DNA of 64,000 nt from Pedinophyceae sp. YPF-701 (Eukaryota > Chlorophyta > Pedinophyceae). The stretch's first letter is position 1. The number at the start of each line of letters is the position of its first letter. The stretch spans positions 186,001-250,000 of the forward strand of contig CAJZHL010000004.1 of assembly GCA_916048055.1 (NCBI GenBank), read 5' to 3'. The notes beneath the pieces are model-generated. The model saw only the letters and a program-made list of their open reading frames with translations. It had not been told where the DNA came from and ran no database searches. Of this stretch, positions 54,901 through 64,000 are shown piece after piece. Position numbers and translations under genes: made by a program.

Positions 54901-55442
54901 CGGCGGAGGCCCCGGCGGCGGCCCCGAAACCAGGCGGCATCATGAGCACTATCGCTGGCATGGTTGGCCTGACCAAGGGCGCGGAGACGGCGGCAGCGCC
55001 CGCGGCGGCCGCGAAACCGAAGCCTCCGGTCTCGGCGCCGCAGGGCACGAAGGCTGCGTCGCAGCAGGCGCCGCCGGCGCACGCGGCGGGCGGGAACAAG
55101 CCGGGCGAGGAGGAGTTTGTGTGCTATGCGTTGTCGCCGTACCGGGACGCGTCGGACGACGACGACTACGACACGCGGCCGAAGAAGGCGATTCCGGAGT
55201 GGGCGCGCGGGTACAATTTGAAGGACTCGCTGTGGGCGCAGCGCAAGGTGGATCCCGACGACATCTTTTGCGAGTTCAAGAATGCGACGTGCCACCTGCG
55301 GGAGGTGTTCGACTACTCGAACTGGCAGCAGACGGCGAAGAACAGGCACCCGGACCGGCGCACGTCGTCGCAGAACTGGGCGCAGGACCGCTGCACGGCC
55401 GCGGAGATCCTGGCCTACCGCAACGCGCTGGGGCTGCACTGA
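51942..55442 (+). CDS. INCENP: INCENP, chromosomal passenger complex scaffold, with a SAP motif
   Basis: Binds and activates Aurora kinase at centromeres and the division plane. Exons 51942-52157, 52406-52550, 52802-52929, 53173-53359 and 53612 onward join in phase; one more junction between about 53.65 and 53.80 kb (needed to reach the final frame, which runs to 55442) is unresolved. N-terminal helical segment: DLQRLYSAGDEQLEAVKTAR. A SAP DNA-binding motif spans exons 3-4: MTCPQLKEELK plus ARGVEPRARAKKAELVEAL. The middle is Ala/Pro/Lys-rich and disordered, with a basic helix near LEAAERLRAKQEEKERHRRA. The C-terminal IN-box is clear: KKAIPEWARGYNLKDSLWAQ, DPDDIFCEF and RRTSSQNW, where the Ser-Ser corresponds to the Aurora-phosphorylated TSS motif of animal INCENP. 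Intron 4 has a GC donor (CAG/GCACGC). Confidence 0.85.
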
Positions 55443-55632
55443 GCGGGCGCGGCGCGGGCGGCGGCGGGCCGGGCGGTCGGATGTGATCACAGACCGTCGC
55501 GGCGACGACTTGGTGCACGAATATTGCGGTGCCCGACCTCGCAGATACCAAAACCATAGCATCGGATGCAACGCTGATGATGTTGATTATGATGTGTAGT
55601 GCGTGGTTGTTTTCCGGGGACAGCGCGTGGCG

Positions 55633-58374
55633 TCACGCGTACTTGAGCGCGGCGTGCCCCGTCGTCTTGATGTGCTTGAACAGCTGGTTCCTGCTCGGGA
55701 ACTCCTCCCCGCACACACTGCACTTGAGGTCGCTGTGCGCTGCAGCGGCGGCGCCCGCCTTCGCCGCCTTGCGCTGCTTCCGCGCCTCCTTCTTCGACAG
55801 CGGCGCGGCCGCCTTGCCCAGCGCGCCCTTGGCCGCCCCGCCGCCCTTGGCTGCGCCCTCGGCCGCCGCCGCCGCCGCCGGCTTCTTCTTGCCGCCTTTC
55901 TTGCCCCCCGCAGGTTGCTTCGCCTGGGCAGATGCCGCAGGGGGCTTCGCTGCGCCGCCGCCCATCATCATCTCGAGCATCGCCGCCTCGTCCACGCTCG
56001 CGTCGCTGTCGTACTCAACACCCCCCCCCTCGCCCGACACAGCCTCCGCGGCATTCACCATCTCCCAGTCACCGTCGCTCCCCGACTCCTCCTCCTCGCT
56101 GCTCGACTCCTCCTCCTCGCTGCTCGACTCCTCGTCACTGCTGTTCGACTCCCCCTCCTCGCTGCTCGACTCCCCCTCCTCGCTGCTCTCACTCCCCTCC
56201 TCACTCCCACTGCCACTGTCAGACTCGCTGTCCGAGCTCTCCTCGTCATCGTCCCCGTCATCGTCCTCGTCATCATCCTCGTCCTCATCGTCATCGTCCT
56301 CGTCATCATTCGCTCCCGATTGCTTCCCTGCCGCCATCCCCATCATCGCCGCAAGCATGTCGTCCTCATCCAAGCTCCCCTCCTCAGCGTCCTCCGACTC
56401 CCGCTCCTCCTCCTCCTCGCCGCCGCGGTCCTCGCGCTCGCCTCCCCCGCTCCGGCCCTCCGCCGCCGAACCACCGCCGCTGTCAGCCTGTTCGCTAGCG
56501 GCGTCTGAACCCGCCCGCTCCTCCCCGTCCAGCCCAAGCGCAGCCATGCGCTCGCGGAACAGCTTTTCCTGCTTCTTGTTCCGCTTCTTGCTCCGCGCGC
56601 CGCCCACAGACGGCGACGCCACCTCCACGGCCGGCACACCCCCCCCCTTCGCGCCCCGCCCCTTCGCCTTCCGCTCCTGCTTCCGCAGCTCGTTCCGCAT
56701 CTGCGCCACGCGCTTCCGGTGCTGCTTGCTCCCCTCGTGGTTCCGCAGCGCCCCCTCGCTGCGAAACTTCTTCTCGCACGCAACGCACTCCCACACCTCC
56801 TCGTCGCCGTCCGACCCGGACCCGCTCACGGCCCCGCCGTCCTCCTCCCACTCGTCGAACGTCGCGGCGGCCTCCGCCTCCTCGGCCGCCCGCACCCAAT
56901 CGGCCTCCTTCGCCTCCCTCATCCTCGCGAGTCGCTCCTCCTTCTCCCGCCTCATGCGCTCCGCGTTCGCAGCCATCATGCGCTCGCGCTCCTCGGCCTC
57001 GCGCTTCTGGTACTCCGCCACGCGCCTGCGAGGCAGCGCACGCCCAAGCCAGGTGTCCAGCCGATCGCCATGCGGACCCTTTAGAACACCGCACGCGCGC
57101 ACAACGGGCCCAAGAGGCAGCGGCGGACCGCGAGAGACGGGCTCCGATCGCTCTCGGGGCGCTGAGGTTGGCGGGGACGTGCCTGTCGCGCTTCTTGACG
57201 AACAGAGTCAAGTTGCGCACTTCGTCGTTGAACTCCTTTCGGTACTTCTTCCGCTTCTTGTTGTTCTCGTCCTCCATGCGGCGCCGCACGAAGCGGTTCG
57301 GCGCCGACGCCGTGTTGTACTGGTCGCACCACGAGAACGACTTTGCCGAGGAGAAGTTGGCCCAAAACGAATAGAAGTTCTTGATCTCCTGCGCGGGACT
57401 GTTCGGACTCCCGAACAGGGGGATCTCCGGCGGGTCCTCCCCGCGCCAGTCGTACGCCGCGAGCTCCTGCTGCGCCAGGGTCTGCACCGAACCGCCCGAG
57501 CAACGCGCCCGTGTTCAGAGCGCACGCGTCCACCAGGCACTACACCGAGCTTCGTGGCGCAGGGAGGGGCGCACCGTGAACAGCTGGCCGTACACGACGT
57601 AGAAGCTCTTGTTCCCGTCGTACCCGTTGTAGCAGGTCGAGCTGAAGTACTTGTAGAGGTCGACTTCGTCGTCGGGCCGCACGTTGCTCTCAAAGCCCGT
57701 GTCGCCGGCCTGGTGGCGGCTCCCTGACCCGAGAATCTGGTCCCTGTGGGAGTCGTACCTGCGTAGAAGGCGGTGAGGCGCTCGGCGCCGTGAGGCATGC
57801 CTTGAACGAGGCGCCGTCGGGCCAGCACACAGGAGTGCTGGCTGGGCGCGTAGCATCGCGTGGCACGTGCCGGCGCCGGATTTCTCGCACTTGCAGGTCG
57901 GGGGATTGTGTGTCTCACCATGCGCGCTCGTGTTTGTCGCTGAGCACCTCGTAGGCGTTCACAACCTCCTGGAAGAGCTCGTGCGCTTCTGGGTTGTCGG
58001 GATTCTGCGCTCAATACAGACGAAATCGACCGAAATCCCCATGAACTACACCATTCTATCGATGCTGCGCCTCCTCGTCGCACAGACCGTGCCCCGCTGC
58101 CGTCGTAAGCCCGCAACCACGCTGTATAGGGTTACGCGGCGAGGCACGGTCCCAGGGACGCCGCAGCTGCTCCCCCTCGAGCTCCGACAGCCCGCGGGCA
58201 GTCCAGCCCGGGCCTCGCCTGGCAAGCACAAGCGCGGCGTATTAGTCCCCCTGCACGGCGCACTCGCCGCACCTTGTCCGGATGCCACTTCAACGCCGCC
58301 TTCCGGTACGCCTTCTTGAGCGCGGCGTCGTCGGCATCCTTGTCGACTTCCAGGACCTCGTAGTGGCACCGCAT
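55633..58374 (-). CDS. DNAJC21: DNAJC21/JJJ1-type J-domain protein with two C2H2 fingers
   Basis: Hsp70 co-chaperone of late 60S ribosome maturation, acting in cytosol and nucleus. Exons 58374-58273, 58004-57919, 57758-57575, 57481-57183 and 57025-55633 join in phase (687 residues). J domain: [26 protein letters not shown] and [20 protein letters not shown], where HPD is the Hsp70-activating tripeptide. JJJ1 hallmarks follow: [47 protein letters not shown] and [20 protein letters not shown]. First finger [20 protein letters not shown]; last finger [20 protein letters not shown] at the extreme C-terminus. Between them is a run of Asp/Glu/Ser over 100 residues. Intron 4 uses a GC donor (GACAG/GCACGT). 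This is the only donor giving VKKRDRRVAEY, which matches the family. Confidence 0.94.
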
Positions 58375-59500
58375 GTCTACGAAGCAGCCCGCTCCGCGCT
58401 CTCAGCGCGGGGTCACGGGGTCTGCCGCAAGCGCACGGCACCTACGCGGCACTCACGCGCGCGTCGCGGGCAGGGCTGGACCGCCGAGGTCCGGGCAGGG
58501 CGAGTGCGCGGCGGCGCGTCTGGCCGCGGCATCGAGGGCGCGGGAGCGGCCCGTGGAGCAGGTAAAAGCGGGGGTGTAATTGCACAGACCCCCATGGTCG
58601 CGCGGCAATGAGGCACGGAGCTTCGGTGCTGGTCGGACGGCTGGCTGCGGGTGGTGGAAGAGCTTGCCGCGGTGTACTCTGATCTCAGGCGCGGAACAAC
58701 ATGACAGCGGCGAAGCTCATGTGATGTCGCTTGCTGCGATGCGCACGGCGGCGGTGCGAGGCGGGGCGTGCACCCGCTGGCCGATGCGCCGTGCTGATGA
58801 CGGGCCTGCTCGTGATGCTCTTGTTGACCCCGGGCGTGTTGCCGCGGGGCTGCTGCTGTAGAAAGCATGGTGAAACATTGAACACAGACATTCGCTGAGG
58901 ACCCGGCCGCCTCGGGTAGATAGCCGGTACGTGGCCCCGGACGGACGACGCTCTGGACAGGCTTTGGCCGCCCTGGTGCTGCGCGCTCCACAGGCCTGTC
59001 GATCGCCCCGCGTCGACGAGATCCCCGGGGATGGTGGGGGGGGTCTCTCAGGTCGCTACAGGGGCGGTGCTTCAACGCGTCGGCGCTGTCCAGATCGGTG
59101 ATATACGCCGCCGAATACCGCATAGAAGTGGAACAGGCATCGGACGACGCTTCGATTGCCGGGCTGTCTGTCTCTGAGGTTCTCGGACAGGGCATCCGGC
59201 GCAGTCGCGAGCGGCGCAGCGATCGAGCTCGAGGCGCTCTCAGGTGCATCCCTGATATCATTGGTTTGCGGCCAAACAGCTATTGTTCTTGCTGAGCGCT
59301 CCAGCATGCGGTAGGCACGAGGGCAGCCAAATGTTCGTGCCTCGCTCATTCGAGGCGGCAGGAACAACGACAGACAGGCAGGCATAGTTGCGGTGCCGGG
59401 GTCGCAGTACCCACCGCTACGACGACGACACCGAGGCAGCACGCATGGTGCCCTCGCGACGCAGGATTCGAGCCTCGACACTTAGTGTCAGACTGAGACC
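58375..59500. promoter_or_regulatory. Divergent intergenic region between DNAJC21 and the F-box/LRR-like gene
   Basis: 1.1 kb between oppositely transcribed genes. No coding sequence with family features on either strand, and base composition is slightly less GC-rich than average for the window. Confidence 0.45.
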
Positions 59501-60558
59501 ATGGGCAACAACGCCTCCGCCAGCAACGCGGGCGCGGACGGCTCGCATGTCCCGGAGACGTCAGGGGGGGGCAGTATCGATCGTGTGCTGCGGGAGGCGC
59601 CCGTGCTGGACAGGCTGTCGGACGAGGACAAGGCGAACCTTGCAGCGACATGCTGGGATGTGCTCGAGACGGTGATGCGCGGCAGTCGGGCGGTGCTCGA
59701 GGTACACCCAGACGACCCCGTGCTGGCGGCGTTGGCGCAGCGGCTTGAGGGGGGGCCGTGTTTGGGACACGTGACGGTGTGCGGGGTGCGAGTGCCGGCG
59801 ACTGACGCTGCGGCATTGCTGGACGCGACGAGAAGTCTCGGCTTCCGTTTGTCGACTCTGGGTGCACCTACGCTTGATGCCCCGCGTGAGGCGGAAACTC
59901 GATATTGCGGCAATCCCGGATCAATCCAGAAATACGTTGAGACACTCAAGTCTCTATCTTGGAGACAAATGTGCGAATGGATCGATCTGATGCGGGCGCT
60001 GACAAGGGAGTCAAGCGGGGTGCGCGTGACTGGGCTGACGGTGCCCGTCCTGAGCGATCGACTGACATCGACGGCGGAGGCACAGGCATTCGCGGCTATC
60101 TTGCGGACACCGGCGTTGAGGGAGAGCCTGCGGTCCTTGCAGGTTGTCGTGGGGGAGCTGGTGATCTTCTTGCCTGAAGAGGTCATCGAGGTGCTGCACG
60201 ATGCTCTGCGCGGTCTGTCGGCGCTCGAGCACCTGGAGCTCCGCAACGCACCCGCAAGCTGGGCACGTCGAATTGACCAGTACAGCTGTCTGACAACGCT
60301 CAGGCCTGGGACGAGCGGCTGAGCGGGTGGTCGATCGCACCGGATGCGCTTGCGGCGTTCTTTGATTCTCTGGGGCGGGCTTCGGCCCTGTGCAGCCTCA
60401 AATGTGAAACCGGCAGGCCGTTCATACGCGCGGCATCCGCCATTGAGGGCCAGCCACGTGCTCTACCAGCGGGGCTGCAGGCGCTGCACATGCACATCGC
60501 CACGTTCGCGCTGCGCTGGTGGGATGCCGAGGAACTGCGTTCGCTGGTTCGCTTGTGA
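59501..60558 (+). CDS. F-box/LRR-like protein with an apparent frame break near 60.27-60.31 kb
   Basis: N-terminus MGNNASASNAG fits an N-myristoylation signal. Residues 30-75 (APVLDRLSDEDKANLAATCW) resemble an F-box, which would link the protein to an SCF ubiquitin ligase. Later segments look like leucine-rich repeats: TGLTVPVLSDRLTSTAEAQA, LRESLRSLQVVVGELVIFLP and LRGLSALEHLELRNAPASWA. The frame stops at 60320-60322, but a shifted frame from about 60283 continues the LRR pattern (AWDERLSGWSIAPDALAAFF, LGRASALCSLKC, ALHMHIATFALRWWDAEELR) to a stop at 60556-60558. Either a sequencing or real frameshift, or a very short intron, separates them. Composition is more AT-rich than neighbours. Function by family only. 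Confidence 0.6.
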
Positions 60559-60835
60559 CCCCCGGGGCCCTCCGACCGGCCGGGCCCGGCGCGGCGGCCA
60601 GAACGAGAGATGTGCGTCTGTCTGGAAAGGACAAGGCCACCCTTTGTCGTGTGACGATGCCTTGAATCAATGCGTCGGAGATGTCGTTCGTAATCGCGAC
60701 CCTCGGGCGTTGCTAGGATGCCACACAGTGACGTGGCTCGGCGCGCGCAACGCCCCTCGTCCACGGCAATGCACCGCCAGCGAGGTTGAGAAGCATCATT
60801 CCGCGTCGCAGCCCGCGTGACGGAAGGTGCACGAC

Positions 60836-61979
60836 ATGCCCGGGGCAAACGCACTGAAGCGGTTGCGCTGGGTCGTGGATATCGAGGCCTGGCGTCCCAG
60901 CGAGGACGAGTGGAACTTCTACCTGCGCCAAGTACCTCTCCAAGAGCAGGAGGCCGTTCTCAAGTTCAAGTGCGCGCGACCACACGCACACCGCGCGCAC
61001 ACGCCGCGCCTCTTGCTGTCTGCAAACTATCGCCGCGTGCTGTCGCATAGGGCCGTAGAGTGCGCGTTCTCGTGCGACAGAGAAGCTCCGTACGTACCTG
61101 ACCTGCAGGAAGGAGGACGACCGGAAGCGCGCGCTGGTCTCTCGCCTGCTGCAGCGCTGCGCCTACTGCACGGTTCTTGGGCTCCCTGCTACGTCGCTCA
61201 ACATCTGCCGGACCAAGGGCCGCAAGCCCTTCCTGCGCGGCGCACCGGACCCCGCCACCGGCCGCGACCTCGCCCCCGAGGCCCGCCAGCGAGCCCAAGC
61301 CCCGAACTTCAACCTCAACATCAGCCACGAGGGCGCCCTCGTGGTGCTGGCGTCGGAGCCGGTCTGCCTCGTCGGGGTCGACGTGGCCGCTCCGTGGCAC
61401 CAGCGGCCCGGCATCTCGCAGCGGGGCCACGGCGCGTCGGCCCTGAGAGCCACGTTCGAAAAGCAATTGACAGAACAAGAGTGGCGCTCAGTCGAGGCTG
61501 CTGGTTCGCCGTCCGAGCAGGAGGTGATGTTCCAGACGCTGTGGTCGCTCAAGGAGGCGTTCGTCAAGGCGCGCGGAGACGGCCTCGCGTTCGACTTCCA
61601 CCGCGCGTCGTTCAGGCCGCGCGTTCCAGTGGGACGTAACGGGGCGCCGGGGACGTGCGCGTGCTTGCCGTGGACGGGGCCGGTGGAGGTGGAGGTGGAC
61701 GGGGTGCTGCGGAGCGACTGGGCGCTGCACGTGGCGCACCCGCGGTGCGGGTACGCGATCAGCGTCGCGCGGGGGCCGCCCACGGAGGCGCGGGACGCGT
61801 GGGGGGTGTTTCGGGGGACGTTTCTGCGGCCGGAGCTGTCGCCGGAGGAGCTGGAAGCGCACCTGGGGGCGGAGGAGCCGGCGTTCACGGAGCTACGCGT
61901 CGAGGATCTGCTGCCTGAGGGCGCGGGGAGGCCCGAGCGGCGAAACGACAACAACGTTGGCATTATGGACAACCACTAG
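60836..61979 (+). CDS. 4'-phosphopantetheinyl transferase (AASDHPPT/LYS5/Sfp type)
   Basis: Transfers phosphopantetheine from CoA to carrier-protein serines (fatty-acid synthase ACP and similar). Exons 60836-60969 and 61109-61979 join in phase (334 residues). The start ATG is at 60836; an in-frame GTG lies three codons upstream. Motifs in order: ALKRLRWVVDIEAWRPSEDE, EAVLKFKKEDDRKRALVSRL (human AASDHPPT has a similar RKAA segment), FNLNISHEGALVVLASEP, VGVDVAAPW (first Mg-binding Asp) and TLWSLKEAFVKARGDGL (WxxKExxxK, second acidic ligand and CoA contact). Length fits the AASDHPPT group. It is convergent with the biotin carboxylase gene, whose product works in the same fatty-acid pathway, though the two may be adjacent by chance. 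Confidence 0.92.
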
Positions 61980-62431
61980 TTAGTCAGGGATCGTACGCAT
62001 CAGATAGCGAGTAGATACGAATGCGTACGGCCGCTCCGGTGATGGGCACTGCGGGGTCGGGCTGTGCGTGCGTGCGTCGTAGCGCGGGCACCTCCTTCTA
62101 GACAGACATAGAGAGATAACAAGCCGCGCGGTGAAGCAGACTCCCCCCCCTCTCCCTCCGTGCCGGCACCGCGCCGTGCCCGTTCCTCGCGCTTGAGCCT
62201 CGATCACCGCCACGCAGTCTGCGCGTACTCGACCGCTGTCGTTGCTGCTGGGCCCCTGCCCATGTTGTTGCTGTGGATGGCCCGCGTTGGATGCGCGTCT
62301 GCTCGTCTGAATGTTCCTCACACAATCTGAATGTCTCCGCACAACCCGCGGCCCCGCGCTCGGCCGCGCCGTGCTGCGCGCCGCCTCCCGCTCCGGCCCC
62401 GCACTGCGTGGTTATACCAGCAGCGCGGCAA
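61980..62431. other. Convergent 3' spacer between the phosphopantetheinyl transferase and biotin carboxylase genes
   Basis: 452 bp between two stop codons facing each other. Contains some A/T-richer stretches (about 62100-62120) and no recognisable gene. Confidence 0.5.
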
Positions 62432-64000
62432 TCACCTCTTCTTGATCTTGTCCAGCACCACGTTGTGTGGCTTCTCCTTGGGCGGGATCGCGAGGTCGTC
62501 GAAGTACGTGGGGATGAACGACGTCGTGCAGTTGCCCTTGACGAACTCCGGGTGCATCATGATGTTCTGCAGCGCGATTCAATAATAATAATAATAGCCA
62601 ACAGAGTTTGTCAGGCGTCGGTTGAAGCGACCAAACGCGGTGAACGGCGCCCGCAACGAACGCGGACGCGCAGGCATACGACGACGTGCGCAGCTGCCGG
62701 GGTCGCAGCGAGCGAGTCGGCTCCGCGTGCGTCATTACGTCATTACGGCGCGGGGTGGGTGCGCACCATGTGGTAGGGCACGGTGGTCGGCACGCCCGCG
62801 ACGGTGAGCTCGCTCAGGGCGCGGTGCATGCGCGTGATGGCCTCGCGCCGGTCCTTGCCCCACACGATGAGCTTGCCGAGCAGGGAGTCGTAGTTCGGCG
62901 GCACGACGTAGTTGGGGTAAATGTGGCTGTCCCAGCGCACGTGCGGGCCGCCCGGGGACAGCGTCGTGTGGATCTTGCCGGGGCCCGGACGGAAGTTGTT
63001 GAACGCGTCCTCGGCGTTGATGCGGCACTCGATGCTGCGGGGCAACGCGACGCAACTCCACGTGAGCAAGCAGCGTTGCACGCACGCACGCACGGCGCGA
63101 ACGTTTCGTTTTCGGCGCGACTCGCGTGCTCCTAGCGCACCTGTGGCCGTTGATCTTGATGTCCTCCTGCGTGAAGGACAGCTTGTGGCCCATCGCGACC
63201 TTGATCTGTTCCTGGACGAGGTCCACGCCGGTGATCATCTCCGTCACGGGGTGCTCCACTTGGATGCGCGTGTTCATCTCCATGAAGTAGAACCCCTTCT
63301 CCTCCCACAGGAACTCGATCGTGCCGGCCCCCACGTACCCGATCGACTGCGCCGCCTGCACTGCGGCTCGGCCCATCGCCTCGCGCGTCGCCTCGTCCAG
63401 CACGGGCGACGGGCCCTCCTCCACGAGCTTCTGGTTCCGGCGCTGGATCGAGCAGTCGCGCTCGCCCAGGTGCACCACGTTGCCGTGCTTGTCCGCCATG
63501 ACTTGGAACTCAATGTGCCGCGGGTTGATCACGAGCCGCTCGATGTACACGTCGCCGTTCCCGAACGCCGCGAGCGCCTCCTGGCTCGCCTGGTTCAGCA
63601 GCGGCAAGAAGTCCTTCTCCTCCATGCACATGCGCATCCCGCGCCCGCCGCCGCCCGCCGTGGCCTTGATCATCACCGGGAACCCGATCTGCGCGACCGT
63701 CTCGAGCGCCTGCTTCTCGCCCTTCACGAGCCCGTCCGACCCCGGCACGACGGGCACGTTGGCCGCGATCATCGTCTCGCGCGCCGTCGACTTGTCGCCC
63801 ATCTTCCGAATCTGCTCCGGCGTCGGCCCGATGAACTCCAGACCGTGCTCGCGGACCATCTCCACGAAGGTCGCGTTCTCCGAGAGGAAGCCGTAGCCCG
63901 GGTGGATCGCGTCCGCGCCGCACGACACCGCCGCGGCGATGACCGTCGGCATCGAGAGGTAGGACTCCGAGGAGGCCGCCTCGCCGATGCACACCGCCTC
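62432..64000 (-). CDS. accC: Biotin carboxylase subunit of plastid acetyl-CoA carboxylase (partial, 5' end outside window)
   Basis: ATP-grasp enzyme carboxylating biotin on BCCP, the first step of plastid fatty-acid synthesis. Exons within the window: 64000-63141 (continues upstream), 63034-62767 and 62566-62432, in phase. Motifs: [52 protein letters not shown] (ATP-binding glycine loop), [54 protein letters not shown] (catalytic Glu/Asn/Arg cluster) and [20 protein letters not shown]. The C-terminus VVLDKIKKR lies where a stand-alone bacterial AccC ends, with no fused BCCP or carboxyltransferase, so this is the subunit of the heteromeric prokaryote-type enzyme. The N-terminal transit peptide is outside the window. 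Confidence 0.96.
62580..62597. repeat. AAT microsatellite in the last intron of the biotin carboxylase gene
   Basis: Five tandem AAT units just upstream (in the gene's direction) of the last acceptor. A useful marker in a GC-rich genome; no functional claim. Confidence 0.85.

Noticed and set aside
61640-61980. Second gene downstream of the phosphopantetheinyl transferase motifs
   Set aside because: The sequence continues the same frame to the stop at 61979 and fits the C-terminal part of the AASDHPPT fold.

Overview
The window is nuclear DNA from a very GC-rich, gene-dense green alga (Chlorophyta or a close green relative). The evidence is a chlorophyll a/b LHCII apoprotein, a plastid-type MscS channel, a plastid-type (heteromeric) biotin carboxylase, transit-peptide-like N-termini and many short introns. 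Introns mostly start GTGCGC, GTGCGT, GTACGT or GTGAGY. No genus can be named from the sequence alone. Gene models below were built by hand: exons were joined only where donor, acceptor, reading phase and family alignment agree. Two gene ends run off the window.

Layout: 1-15 kb holds LHCB (-, partial), TOM40 (-), a 1369-residue FG-GAP surface protein (+), the ribosome-biogenesis WD40 protein PAK1IP1/MAK11 (+) and a plastid MscS channel (+). 15-25 kb holds an unknown basic protein (+), a MYND/MSS51-like protein (-), a twin-cysteine CMC4-like protein (-), a SWI3/SMARCC chromatin-remodeller subunit (+) and an unknown 4-TM protein (+). 24.7-36.0 kb is an RNA-silencing locus: a complete nine-exon Dicer (-) and a complete seven-exon Argonaute (+), head to head across about 570 bp. 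36-48 kb holds a YigZ/IMPACT protein (-), an EEP-fold hydrolase (+), a SWIM-RING-ZZ ubiquitin ligase (-), a TDG/Mug DNA glycosylase (+) and an unknown, probably N-myristoylated protein (+). 48-64 kb holds the proteasome receptor RPN10 (+), a 127-residue one-TM protein (-), INCENP with a SAP motif (+), DNAJC21 (-), an F-box/LRR-like protein with a frame break (+), a 4'-phosphopantetheinyl transferase (+) and the plastid biotin carboxylase (-, partial).

The most interesting part is the silencing locus. Dicer and Argonaute keep all catalytic residues I can check and appear to share one upstream region. A predicted Dicer intron contains an ungapped 77-bp inverted repeat with a 20-nt loop, the shape of a microRNA or hairpin-siRNA precursor. 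Arabidopsis DCL1 has a comparable intronic precursor (miR838), so a feedback loop is a reasonable hypothesis. Separately, eight of about 65 introns I could place appear to use a GC donor, far above the roughly one percent usual in eukaryotes. I see no rRNA, tRNA, CRISPR array or intact transposon.
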